DNA from: Lysinibacillus telephonicus
GTDB taxonomy: Bacteria; Bacillota; Bacilli; Bacillales_A; Planococcaceae
Direction of reading: 5' to 3'
Length of the DNA stretch: 64,000 nt
Assembly: GCF_003966145.1 (NCBI RefSeq)
Contig: NZ_RXNR01000003.1
Coordinates: forward strand, 62,001-126,000
Shown here: in pieces, positions 44,216 to 53,022 of the stretch
How the letters are laid out: every line of letters starts with the position of its first letter
Numbering within the stretch: position 1 is the stretch's first letter
Notes under the pieces: generated by a model
The model's input: the letters and a program-made list of their open reading frames with translations, nothing else
The model's database searches: none
What the model was told of the DNA's origin: nothing
Program-made: the position numbers and the translations under genes

Positions 44216-46411
44216 TTATGGAAGCAGCGCGTGGGAATCGTGAGAATTATGTTTGTAAAACAGTTCTGCTTCTTCAAAAACTTGAATAGGTACTACTCCT
44301 CGTGAAGCATCCGTATGTCCAACCATTCTATTTACCGCTGCGACCAACTTTTGTCTTTGTTTAATTTTAGATAAACGATCTTGATATAATTCTTGGCGAT
44401 CCTTTTCTAATTTTAAATCTTCTACATATATTAAATTGCTTCCATTCACTAACTCATTACTATTAACTAAGTCGATTCTTTTATTTCTTAATTGCAAGTG
44501 CAAAATGTCCCCCGTTTTTAAGTATCCTATACCTCCACCTTCCATTGATTCCGGTGTCATATGACCAATTGCTGCACCATAAGTTACACCTGAATAACGT
44601 CCATCGCTGATGATTGTACATATTCTTTTTAGAATTCGATTGGCATTTATATGCTGCATAGGAGTGAACATTTCTGGCATACCAAAAGCGACAGGACCTT
44701 GACCCGCAATAATAACAGCAATCTTTAAAATTCCTTCCTTCGCCAATACATCAAACATTTCATTATAAGCGGCATCTTTTAAGTCTTCAAATCGATCCGG
44801 GGCGTTGTATTTTAATGTTTGAATTAATTTATTTTGATCAAATAAATGATTTTCTTTGATTTTTTCTATTAAAAGAGAATCTAGCAGGCTTTCATTTGCT
44901 TGATCTTCATTTTCAAAATAAAGAACAAAAGCAAGTTTATCATCAAACTGGTTTAATTGAGGGGTTGGCATTCCGCTGATTTTTACTACTGCACTTTCAA
45001 AAAAGTTACCGCGTAAAATATCAACCCCGCTGAAAGGGCGTCTTGGTTTAGTCAAAATAATAGGATTTTCTTTCACTTTTTTAGCAGGTAAAGAATCGGA
45101 ATACTTTAATCTTGTACCCCAGGATGTTCCAGTAACCGTTAATGCATCCTGATCCATTTCTACTCCGTTGTTTAATAATTCAAAAAATAATGTCTCCATG
45201 CCTCGACTATTACCGCTGCAGCACTGCATTGCTAATGAAAATATATCTCGCCCCTCTGTAAGACTATAATCAAATAAATCTGGAATCGGCTGCTCTTTAT
45301 GAATTTTTTCTACATCCCATAATGTAAATTGATATCCCGCATAAATCATTGCAGCGACCATATGCATCATCAAATTAGTTGAACCACCAGAAGCACTATG
45401 AATACGAATTGCATTTTTAATATTTGCATGAACAATATCAGCAACTCCAAACTCCGGTTTATTAATTAATAATGCAAGTGCATCTATTGTTTCATTTATT
45501 TGTTGTTGATTTGGCGGCTGTGTTAATAATTCAACAGCTGGATGTACCAACCCCAATCCAGCAACTAAGTGACGCGAACTATTACCTGTACCATTAAATG
45601 CACAAACTCCTCCTTTACTATCACATGTTGCGACAGCTAACCTCATTTCAAAATATTTATGTTCATCCTTTGTAATAATCTTTCTATCTACTGCTCTTTC
45701 AAAAACACCCTGGAAGGCTGTGTTTGAAGAACATTGTAATATATAACTCATCGTATCTTTTAAATCATCTGCAATATCCTGATGACCCATCGTTACTGCT
45801 TTATCGTACATTTTATTCAATTTAACAATAACATCTTCAGGTATCGTACCACCTTGCAATACATGCGCTGGTGCAAATGTTGCAAAAAAAGGTGCATCTC
45901 CTCGTGATTTACGTAATCGATCTAAGTGAGCAAGCGCACTTACTACACCTAAAGGCTGTTTATCACATCCTTGAATAACAAATGCACCATGATAACTATG
46001 CGCTTCCAGTTGATTTACAATCATTTGGGCAACTGCATTCCTACTTTGCAATGAATAGCTCATCCCTTGATTACTTTGAGCTGTACCATCACACATTACC
46101 GGTGTAGAAAAATAAAATGGTACCCCGCCATTTTGCCAAATACGAATAGCTGCTCTTGATGATGTCAAATAATCCATAATATGTGCAGGATGATCGGCCG
46201 AACCTCCGATAATTGCTATACGAGGAGCATTGCTTTCTAAACGATTATAAATTTCTTCTAATGTCCAATCCGGTACCCCTCCCTCATAAAGTGGGCCTAA
46301 TATTTGTTTTGCACGATCCAATAATCCTGCTACTGTTATTGGTTCATTAGCCTTTCCTTGTACGTTTGCTGAATAAGGGTTAATGCCCTTTTCAATTTTA
46401 GGAAATAACAA
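44216..46411 (-). CDS. IlvD/Edd-family sugar-acid dehydratase, unusually long
   Basis: A 731-residue Fe-S dehydratase; typical members have 550-660 residues. Three cluster-ligand cysteines are visible: C107 (VMCDGTAQSNQGM), C149 (IQGCDKQPLG) and C270 (GGVCAFNGTGNSSR). The C-terminal barrel has ISDGRYSGVTYGAAIGHMTPES and GYLKTGDIL. Relatives YjhG/YagF and XylD dehydrate D-xylonate and other aldonates to 2-keto-3-deoxy acids. Neighbouring genes fit such a product. The CDG loop sequence is unlike IlvD or Edd, so the substrate may be new. TTG start behind GGGGGGATG. Confidence 0.87.
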   Translation of the reverse strand: MLFPKIEKGINPYSANVQGKANEPITVAGLLDRAKQILGPLYEGGVPDWTLEEIYNRLESNAPRIAIIGGSADHPAHIMDYLTSSRAAIRIWQNGGVPFYFSTPVMCDGTAQSNQGMSYSLQSRNAVAQMIVNQLEAHSYHGAFVIQGCDKQPLGVVSALAHLDRLRKSRGDAPFFATFAPAHVLQGGTIPEDVIVKLNKMYDKAVTMGHQDIADDLKDTMSYILQCSSNTAFQGVFERAVDRKIITKDEHKYFEMRLAVATCDSKGGVCAFNGTGNSSRHLVAGLGLVHPAVELLTQPPNQQQINETIDALALLINKPEFGVADIVHANIKNAIRIHSASGGSTNLMMHMVAAMIYAGYQFTLWDVEKIHKEQPIPDLFDYSLTEGRDIFSLAMQCCSGNSRGMETLFFELLNNGVEMDQDALTVTGTSWGTRLKYSDSLPAKKVKENPIILTKPRRPFSGVDILRGNFFESAVVKISGMPTPQLNQFDDKLAFVLYFENEDQANESLLDSLLIEKIKENHLFDQNKLIQTLKYNAPDRFEDLKDAAYNEMFDVLAKEGILKIAVIIAGQGPVAFGMPEMFTPMQHINANRILKRICTIISDGRYSGVTYGAAIGHMTPESMEGGGIGYLKTGDILHLQLRNKRIDLVNSNELVNGSNLIYVEDLKLEKDRQELYQDRLSKIKQRQKLVAAVNRMVGHTDASRGVVPIQVFEEAELFYKHNSHDSHALLP

Positions 46412-46432
46412 TTTACATCCCCCCGATGTTAT

Positions 46433-47698
46433 TTATAGAAGAATTAGTGATAATGCTGGAATAAACATAATAATTAAAAGCACAATGACCATAGCAACAA
46501 TGAAAGGTATAATAGCCTTAGATAATGCCTCTAAAGACAACCCTGATATTCCGGCACCAACAAATAAGTTAACTCCAACAGGTGGAGTAATAAAACCGAT
46601 TGCAAGCGCAACAATCATAATAATTCCGAAATGAATCGGATCAAAGCCTACTAACTTCGCAACTGGTAATAGAATAGGTGTTAAAATAATAATTGCTGCA
46701 ATAGTATCCATAAAGCAGCCAACTATTAAAAGTAATAATATAATCAATAAAATAACAACTGTAGGATTAGATGAGATAGATAAGAAACTTTCTGCAATTT
46801 TATTTGGAATTTGCTCCATAGCAAGTAATTTACCGAAAGCAGTTGCAGTTCCTACTATAATTAAAATTGTCGCTGTCATTAAAGCCGACTCAATAAATAT
46901 GTCAGCAAGTTCTTTTAATTTTAGTTCGCGGTAGAAAAATACACCGATAATAAACCCAATAAATACTGCAACAGCAGCGGCTTCAGTTGGTGTAAAAACA
47001 CCACCATAAATTCCACCCAAAATTATTACAGGGATTAATAAGGACCATTTTGCATTCCATATTTCTTTTAAAATATTAATAACCGAAATCTTTTTACCAT
47101 TTCCTAAATAACCATTCTTTTTTGAAAAATAGTATGAGTATACCATTAACCCAATACCAACTAAAATCCCAGGTAAAATACCAGCAATAAACATATCTCC
47201 TATGGATACACTTCCTGTAACACCATACATTACCATAGGGATAGAAGGAGGTATAATTACTCCAATTGACCCCGCAGATGCAACTACTGCTGTAGCAAAT
47301 TTGCGATCAAATCCTTTGCTGACCATAGCTGGAATCATGATTCCTCCTACCGCTGCTACAGTTGCTGGACCAGAACCAGAAATTGCTGCGAAAAACATAC
47401 AAGTGACAATTGCAGTTAGTGCTGTTCCACCAACTACTGACCCAACTAGAGATTCAGCAACATTAATTAATCTTCTAGAGATGCCTCCACGCCCCATAAT
47501 TTCACCTGCTAAGATGAAAAATGGAATTGCTAAGAGGGGAAATGAGTTAACAGAGGTAGTAAGTTCTTTCATTAAAAATTCTAAAGGCATTGCTCCATCA
47601 ACTAACAGTGCAATCATGACGGATAATCCAAGCGCTATTCCAATGGGAACTGCAAATGTTAGCAATAATGCAAAAGATGTGAATAATGTAATCGCCAT
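46433..47698 (-). CDS. dctM: TRAP transporter large permease (DctM family)
   Basis: A 421-residue membrane protein with about 12 helices. Family motifs: PFFILAGEIMGRGGISRRLINVAESLVG, AISGSGPATVAAVGGIMIPAM, GIIIPPSIPMVMYGVTG (here SIGVIIPPSIPMVMYG) and GFITPPVGVNLFVGAGISG. It forms the Na+-coupled channel of a TRAP uptake system with the two upstream genes. Expected substrate is a sugar acid, from the operon context. Confidence 0.95.
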   Translation of the reverse strand: MAITLFTSFALLLTFAVPIGIALGLSVMIALLVDGAMPLEFLMKELTTSVNSFPLLAIPFFILAGEIMGRGGISRRLINVAESLVGSVVGGTALTAIVTCMFFAAISGSGPATVAAVGGIMIPAMVSKGFDRKFATAVVASAGSIGVIIPPSIPMVMYGVTGSVSIGDMFIAGILPGILVGIGLMVYSYYFSKKNGYLGNGKKISVINILKEIWNAKWSLLIPVIILGGIYGGVFTPTEAAAVAVFIGFIIGVFFYRELKLKELADIFIESALMTATILIIVGTATAFGKLLAMEQIPNKIAESFLSISSNPTVVILLIILLLLIVGCFMDTIAAIIILTPILLPVAKLVGFDPIHFGIIMIVALAIGFITPPVGVNLFVGAGISGLSLEALSKAIIPFIVAMVIVLLIIMFIPALSLILL

Positions 47699-47722
47699 TT
47701 AACTATGCTCCTTTCCATTAAA

Positions 47723-48295
47723 CTAATAAATGCCTACCTCTTTGTTGTTGTCTTGATGCTGATCTTGCTCCTGATTAAGCTTTTGTTGTTCATCTTCAAG
47801 AGGACTTTCATTATCTTTACCTTCTCTAAACAGCTTTATTTCATAGATGCTTCTTTGTATTAAACGTATCGTTGTTAGTAACATTCCAATTGGCATTCCT
47901 AAATACATGATTGACATTGGCACCCCTAGAGAAGGAGCGACTTGACCTGTACTCTGGATTGCATTCATAATAGTAAAACCATAGTAAGTTGCGTAAATAG
48001 CAAAATATAAAAATAAAACATTGGCAATTAGATTAATAATCAGTTTACCGCGACTTTTAAACAATGATAAAACGGCTTCAACGCGAACATGTTTAGCACG
48101 TTTTACCCCGTAGCTTATTCCAATATAAATAAGCCAAATGAAACAGAAGCGTGCAAACTCTTCAGACCATGTTAATGAATTTTGCATAACATATCTCATA
48201 AATACTTGAAGGACTGTAATGACTGTCATCGCCACAAACAATACTAATAAAATCATTCTTTCAATATTGTCATCCAACCATTTAATGATTTTCAT
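47723..48295 (-). CDS. dctQ: TRAP transporter small permease (DctQ family)
   Basis: A 190-residue protein with four helices and the DctQ signature LTWSEEFARFCFIWLIYIGISYGVKRAKHVRVEA. The polar C-terminal tail (EDEQQKLNQEQDQHQDNNKE) is longer than usual and probably cytoplasmic. I start at the ATG at 48295 behind AAGGAGTTGAATGT, six codons inside the longest frame. Confidence 0.93.
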   Translation of the reverse strand: MKIIKWLDDNIERMILLVLFVAMTVITVLQVFMRYVMQNSLTWSEEFARFCFIWLIYIGISYGVKRAKHVRVEAVLSLFKSRGKLIINLIANVLFLYFAIYATYYGFTIMNAIQSTGQVAPSLGVPMSIMYLGMPIGMLLTTIRLIQRSIYEIKLFREGKDNESPLEDEQQKLNQEQDQHQDNNKEVGIY

Positions 48296-48345
48296 ACATT
48301 CAACTCCTTCCAAAACTAGAAAAGCTGGATAAACCAGCTATCTAG

Positions 48346-49407
48346 TTACTTATTTGAGAAATTTTCAATTTCGCTTAAGTATTGCTCAACTATTTCTGTT
48401 CCCACTTGATCCTTGTACTGCTCGATTACAGGTTTTACCGCTTCTTTAAATCTTTCCAATTCTTCATCGCTAATTTTTGTAAATTCCATTTGACCTTTAA
48501 GTTCCTCTAAAGCTTCATTAGCTGTTTGGCGAGTAAGCTCCCTATTGTACTCCCCTGCTTCGATTGCTGCACTTCGAATAATTTCTTGCTGCTCAGCTGA
48601 TAACTCATCCCATATTTTCTTAGAAACCAAGAATAAAAATGGTGAGTATACATGATTTGTTTCAGTTAAATATTTTTGTACTTCAGGATATTTTTCTAAT
48701 AGAATTGATGGATAAGGATTTTCTTGACCGTCAACAGTTTTTTGCTGCATCGCCGTAAATAATTCCGTAAATGCCATTGGTGTTGGATTAGTACCTAACG
48801 CTTTCCAAGTATCAATATGCATTTCATTTTCCATTACACGTATTTTTAAACCCTTTAAGTCTTCTAATGTATTAATAGGTTTTGTATCATTTGTAAGCTG
48901 TCTGAAACCATTTTCCCACCATGCCAATTGAACAATCCCTTGTGCTTCAGTTTTAGCCGCTAAATTCTCCCCAAATTCACCTTGTAAAATAGCATCAACC
49001 ATTTCTGTACTTGTAAGTGTGAATGGTAAATCAAATACCCCGTACTCTGGAACAAATGATACAAAAGGTGCAGATGATGGTATCGTAATTTCTAAAGTTC
49101 CAAATTGAAGCATTTCAATTGCTGAACGATCATCCGCTATTTGCCCCGAGTGATAAACTTCTACTTTTAGTGTATCTGTTTGACTTTCAACCAACTCTTT
49201 AAATTTCATAGAGCTATGATAAAGTGGATGTTGGTCATTTAAACCTAAACTAATGCGCAATGTTCTTGCTTCTCCACTACTTTCAGAGGATTCCCCATTA
49301 CTCCCTGAGCTTGTAGTACCTTCTGTCGAGCCTCCCCCACAAGCTGTTAAAACTGCCACGATTAATAAAAGCAATAACGTGAACAAAAAATTTTTCTTCT
49401 TAAACAT
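48346..49407 (-). CDS. dctP: TRAP transporter substrate-binding lipoprotein (DctP family)
   Basis: A 353-residue exported binding protein with a lipobox (LTACGGGS, Cys about residue 23) and a Ser/Gly-rich linker. Key features are ISLGLNDQHPLYHSSMKF, LEITIPSSAPFVSFVPEYGVFDLPF and the substrate-carboxylate Arg region in LKGLKIRVMENEMH, then NPTPMAFTELFTAMQQKTVDGQENP. It delivers a carboxylated substrate to DctQM. First gene of block B. ATG at 49407 follows AAAGGGGGATAAAA. Confidence 0.94.
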   Translation of the reverse strand: MFKKKNFLFTLLLLLIVAVLTACGGGSTEGTTSSGSNGESSESSGEARTLRISLGLNDQHPLYHSSMKFKELVESQTDTLKVEVYHSGQIADDRSAIEMLQFGTLEITIPSSAPFVSFVPEYGVFDLPFTLTSTEMVDAILQGEFGENLAAKTEAQGIVQLAWWENGFRQLTNDTKPINTLEDLKGLKIRVMENEMHIDTWKALGTNPTPMAFTELFTAMQQKTVDGQENPYPSILLEKYPEVQKYLTETNHVYSPFLFLVSKKIWDELSAEQQEIIRSAAIEAGEYNRELTRQTANEALEELKGQMEFTKISDEELERFKEAVKPVIEQYKDQVGTEIVEQYLSEIENFSNK

Positions 49408-49421
49408 TTTTATCCCCCTTT

Positions 49422-49438
49422 GTTTTATAATATAAAAC
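49422..49438. promoter_or_regulatory. 17-bp palindrome, candidate IclR-regulator site
   Basis: GTTTTATAATATAAAAC is palindromic apart from its central base. It lies between the predicted transcription start and the dctP ribosome binding site. The operon's own IclR-type protein is the obvious candidate binder; not proven. Confidence 0.5.
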
Positions 49439-49463
49439 GTTGTTCTCATTTTTACTTAAAAAA

Positions 49464-49477
49464 TGAAAGCGCTTTAT
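49464..49477. promoter_or_regulatory. CcpA cre site
   Basis: TGAAAGCGCTTTAT matches the cre consensus (TGAAARCGYTTWCA-type) except for the final two bases. It lies about 17 bases downstream of the -10 box, where CcpA would act as a roadblock and give glucose repression. Confidence 0.75.
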
Positions 49478-49493
49478 TCCATCGCCTAACAGA

Positions 49494-49523
49494 ATTATAT
49501 TATCTGAATATTTAGACAGTCAA
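49494..49523 (-). promoter_or_regulatory. Sigma-A promoter of the TRAP/sugar-acid operon
   Basis: On the minus strand, TTGACT (49518-49523) and a perfect TATAAT (49494-49499) with an 18-base spacer. It starts within 60 bases of the rpiA stop, so block B has its own promoter. Confidence 0.75.
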
Positions 49524-49579
49524 GTTAATTTTTGTATATTATAGATAAAAATAAACTTTTCGAGCATTTTCGGTACATT

Positions 49580-50263
49580 TCACCATTCCTTCTCACTCGA
49601 TGTTATAAATTCAAACTCTAAATTGTAAAAAATCCCCGTCTCTACTACCCCATTAATCAGTTTAAGTTTTTTATGCACCCGTACTAAATCATTTACATTT
49701 GAGAACTTTACATCAACTATATAATTTTGATTGTCAGTAACTAAGATTTTTTCTTTATTTTTTCTAATAAAACAATAGCCTCCCATTTCTTCTATTGCTC
49801 TAACAGTTTTTGTAAAGCCAAAAGGTACGATTTCAACTGGTACAATAAAATCATCTATTATATCTGTAAATTTACTTTCATCCGCTAAAATTAAACAATT
49901 CTTTGCATTTAATAAAATTTTCTTCTCTCTAAATAAAGAACCTCCTCCGCCTTTAATTAATATTTTTTTATTAATAATTCTATCTGCACCATCAACCGCA
50001 CAATCAATCTCGTTTATTTGATCTATTGATACTAATTTTAATTTATAATCATATGCTATTTTTTCAATGAACTTAGATGCAGGTATAAATTGAACATTTA
50101 ATTTTTCATCTTTAATTCGTTCTGCAACCGCTTCCACAAAATAAGCCATTGTAGTACCAGAACCTAACCCAATTGTCATTCCATCTTTTACGTGTGCTGC
50201 ACCAATTTTTGCAATATTTTTCTTATCCTCAAGGTTTTTAGATTTATCAAAAAAATTTACCAT
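49580..50263 (-). CDS. rpiA: Ribose-5-phosphate isomerase A
   Basis: Interconverts ribulose-5-phosphate and ribose-5-phosphate. The 227-residue protein has [23 protein letters not shown] and the catalytic segment [15 protein letters not shown]. Bacillus usually relies on RpiB, so an RpiA in a catabolic operon is notable. Its start overlaps dgoD by seven bases; last gene of block A. With the 6PGDH-like gene it could carry 6-phosphogluconate into the pentose-phosphate pool. Confidence 0.93.
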   Translation of the reverse strand: MVNFFDKSKNLEDKKNIAKIGAAHVKDGMTIGLGSGTTMAYFVEAVAERIKDEKLNVQFIPASKFIEKIAYDYKLKLVSIDQINEIDCAVDGADRIINKKILIKGGGGSLFREKKILLNAKNCLILADESKFTDIIDDFIVPVEIVPFGFTKTVRAIEEMGGYCFIRKNKEKILVTDNQNYIVDVKFSNVNDLVRVHKKLKLINGVVETGIFYNLEFEFITSSEKEW

Positions 50264-51405
50264 TCTGCAACAGTCCCATCTTCATGCCGCCACACAGGGT
50301 TTTTCCAATTATGTCCAATTTTTTGTTTCCCCCTTATAACCTCTTCATTTATTTCAATTCCTAAACCTGGATTCGTTGGATTTGAAACATACCCATCTTT
50401 ATACTCAAATACAGTTTTATCTACTAAGTAATCTAACAAATCGCTGCCTTGATTATAATGAATCCCTAAACTCTGCTCTTGGATAAAGACATTATACGAA
50501 GAAGCATCCACTTGTAAACACGATGCTAGTGCAATTGGACCTAAAGGACAATGCGGCGCTACTGCTACATCATAAGCTTCTGCCATCGTAATTATCTTTT
50601 TACATTCCGTAATACCACCAGCATGAGATAAATCAGGTTGAATAATATCTACATAGCCATCTTGTAAAAGTTTTTTAAAATCCCACCTAGAAAACATTCT
50701 TTCTCCTGTAGCAATTGGTATATTGCAATGTAGTGCAACTTCTCTTAAAGCCTCATTGTTCTCTGGAAGGACTGGTTCTTCAATGAACATAGGATTATAT
50801 ATCTCTAATTCTTTTGCTAAAATTTTAGCCATTGGTTTATGCACTCTGCCATGGAAATCAATACCTATACCAAAATCCTTCCCTAAATTTTCTCTAATAA
50901 TTGCTACTCGTTCAATTACAGCATCTATTTTATTATGAGAATCTATTATTTGAAGCTCTTCTGTTGCATTCATTTTTATTGCAGTAAATCCATTATCTTT
51001 TGCTGCTTGAGCCTGTTTTAATATATCACTTGGTCGATCACCGCCAATCCAAGAATAAACACGAACTTTTTCCCGACATGCACCACCCATCAAGTCATAA
51101 ATAGGCGCATTATAATATTTTCCTTTAATATCCCAGAGTGCTTGGTCAATACCTGCAACTGCACTCATATGAATAGGACCGCCTCTATAGAAGCCTCCGC
51201 GATACAATACTTGCCAAATATCTTCAATACGCATTGGATCTTTGCCAATAATATACTCGCTTAATTCATGAATTGCAGCCTCTGTTGTAAAAGCTCTTCC
51301 CTCAACAATGGGTTCTCCCCAACCTACTAATCCATCATCCGTTGTAATTTTTAAAAAGAGCCAGCGTGGTGGTACAATAAATGTTTCAATTTGTTTAATT
51401 TTCAA
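50257..51405 (-). CDS. dgoD: D-galactonate dehydratase
   Basis: Dehydrates D-galactonate to 2-keto-3-deoxy-D-galactonate. This 382-residue enolase-superfamily enzyme keeps the key residues at the same positions as I recall for E. coli DgoD: D183 and H185 (GIDFHGR), E209 (FIEEP), E235 (TGERM) and H285 (VAPHCPLGP). The N-terminus ([24 protein letters not shown]) and [10 protein letters not shown] are also typical. TTG start behind GAGGTG; overlaps the aldolase stop by 11 bases. Confidence 0.95.
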   Translation of the reverse strand: MKIKQIETFIVPPRWLFLKITTDDGLVGWGEPIVEGRAFTTEAAIHELSEYIIGKDPMRIEDIWQVLYRGGFYRGGPIHMSAVAGIDQALWDIKGKYYNAPIYDLMGGACREKVRVYSWIGGDRPSDILKQAQAAKDNGFTAIKMNATEELQIIDSHNKIDAVIERVAIIRENLGKDFGIGIDFHGRVHKPMAKILAKELEIYNPMFIEEPVLPENNEALREVALHCNIPIATGERMFSRWDFKKLLQDGYVDIIQPDLSHAGGITECKKIITMAEAYDVAVAPHCPLGPIALASCLQVDASSYNVFIQEQSLGIHYNQGSDLLDYLVDKTVFEYKDGYVSNPTNPGLGIEINEEVIRGKQKIGHNWKNPVWRHEDGTVAEW

Positions 51406-52048
51406 TACCTTTCACCTCTTTAAATGTGCTCGAAAATTTATTTGCCAATGATTTAATCCCATCAAAATCACGATTTGCAATTAACTGATTATTTATTAAA
51501 GCTCCACCTATCCCAACAGCAATCGCACCATTACTTAAAAATTGATTTAGATTTTCTAAATTGATTCCTCCTGTGGGCATTAATGGAATATGTGTTAATG
51601 GCCCGAGAACATCTTTAAAGTAAATCGCTCCTAAAGCTGCACCTGGAAATACTTTCAAAATATCTGCACCGGCTGAGTATGCATTTAAAATCTCAGTAGG
51701 GGTTAAAACTCCTGGAATCGATATTCGACCGTATTGATTTGTTAGTTGAACAGTTTCTTTGTTAAAGGTAGGAGAAAAGATAAAATCAGCATTTGCATCA
51801 ATTGCCGTTTTGGCTGTAAAGGCATCTAATACCGTACCAGCTCCAATTAATAATTCATCCCCATATTTTTCTTTTAATTTCGCAATAAAATAATAACTAT
51901 TTTCACTATCAACTGTAATCTCTATCACTTTCACTCCACCATCTACTAATGCACGAACTACTTGTTCTAAAATAGAAGGATCAATCTTTCGAATAACTGC
52001 TACAATACCGTTTTGTTCGATGAATTTTAATTTATCCCATTTCCTCAT
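51395..52048 (-). CDS. eda: KDPG/KDPGal aldolase (Eda/DgoA type)
   Basis: A 217-residue class I aldolase. It has [46 protein letters not shown] and the Schiff-base Lys in [13 protein letters not shown], then [10 protein letters not shown]. It splits 2-keto-3-deoxy-6-phospho-galactonate or -gluconate into pyruvate and glyceraldehyde-3-phosphate. Context with dgoD and a sugar kinase points to the galactonate substrate. I start at the ATG at 52048 behind GGGGGGATTTT. Confidence 0.92.
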   Translation of the reverse strand: MRKWDKLKFIEQNGIVAVIRKIDPSILEQVVRALVDGGVKVIEITVDSENSYYFIAKLKEKYGDELLIGAGTVLDAFTAKTAIDANADFIFSPTFNKETVQLTNQYGRISIPGVLTPTEILNAYSAGADILKVFPGAALGAIYFKDVLGPLTHIPLMPTGGINLENLNQFLSNGAIAVGIGGALINNQLIANRDFDGIKSLANKFSSTFKEVKGIEN

Positions 52049-52058
52049 AAAATCCCCC

Positions 52059-53021
52059 CTAGCGTATAACATCTGTTTCAATTCTATTTTCTAAAAATCT
52101 GTACAAAACATCAGAAGTCGGTAAGCCTTCAATATCACCATACTGCTGGATAACCAATGCCCCCATTGCATTGCCAATTCTTGCACATTCTATTAATTCT
52201 TTGCCTTGTAGCAAACCATGAGTAAATCCAGCGTCAAATGCATCACCAGCACCTACTGGATCTACAATCGTTTTCACTGGAAATCCTGGCACATGATGCA
52301 ATTGGCCGTTGAAAACGTATGCTCCATCTGCACCACACTTCAAAACTATTACCTTATTACTTTGTGAATACAAGCTTTTACACATAGCTAATCGATCAGT
52401 TAAATTTGTTAAAAAAATAGCCTCTTCTTCACCAATTAATATATAGTCTGATAATAAAGCGATTTCATGAAGTACTTGAAATGCTCTTTCTTTTGACCAT
52501 AGTTTGAATCGAATATTTGGATCAAATATAATTTTTACGTTATTTTGTTTAGCTAATTTAATAGCTTGCATTGTTAACTCATAACAACTTTTACTTAATG
52601 CAGGGGTTATGCCAGTAACATGTAAAAATTTAAAATTTTCAAACGAAATATTATCTAGAAGTTCTTTTGACATAAAGCTAGCGGCTGAATTTTTTCGATA
52701 ATAATATACATTTAATTGATCTGGAGTAATTTGCTCTTTAAATAATAAGCCTGTTGGTCCTTCATCTGAAAAAATAGTGTTATTAGTAATTACTCCTTCT
52801 CCCTTGATTCTTTTTAAAATAAGAGAACCAAAACTATCATTCCCTAACTTACTTATCCATTCCACTGTTTCCCCTAACCGTGCAAGTCCAATTGCAAAAT
52901 TAGATTCTGCACCTCCAATTTTAGGAAATATGCTTGTTGTATTTTCTAAGCTTCCTATTTGGTTCGATTGAAAAATAACCATCGTTTCACCAATTGTCAA
53001 AACATCCCGAATAGGCTGCAT
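52059..53021 (-). CDS. PfkB-family 2-keto-3-deoxy sugar acid kinase
   Basis: A 320-residue ribokinase-like kinase. KIGGAESNFAIGLARLGE, the substrate strip GPTGLLFKEQ, YYRKNSAASFMS and the catalytic DPVGAGDAFDAGF are present. The N-terminal part and RKNSAAS are typical of KDG kinases. In this operon it would phosphorylate KDGal (a DgoK role carried by a KdgK-type protein) between dgoD and the aldolase. One base separates it from the upstream gene's stop. Confidence 0.9.
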   Translation of the reverse strand: MQPIRDVLTIGETMVIFQSNQIGSLENTTSIFPKIGGAESNFAIGLARLGETVEWISKLGNDSFGSLILKRIKGEGVITNNTIFSDEGPTGLLFKEQITPDQLNVYYYRKNSAASFMSKELLDNISFENFKFLHVTGITPALSKSCYELTMQAIKLAKQNNVKIIFDPNIRFKLWSKERAFQVLHEIALLSDYILIGEEEAIFLTNLTDRLAMCKSLYSQSNKVIVLKCGADGAYVFNGQLHHVPGFPVKTIVDPVGAGDAFDAGFTHGLLQGKELIECARIGNAMGALVIQQYGDIEGLPTSDVLYRFLENRIETDVIR

Positions 53022-53022
53022 T

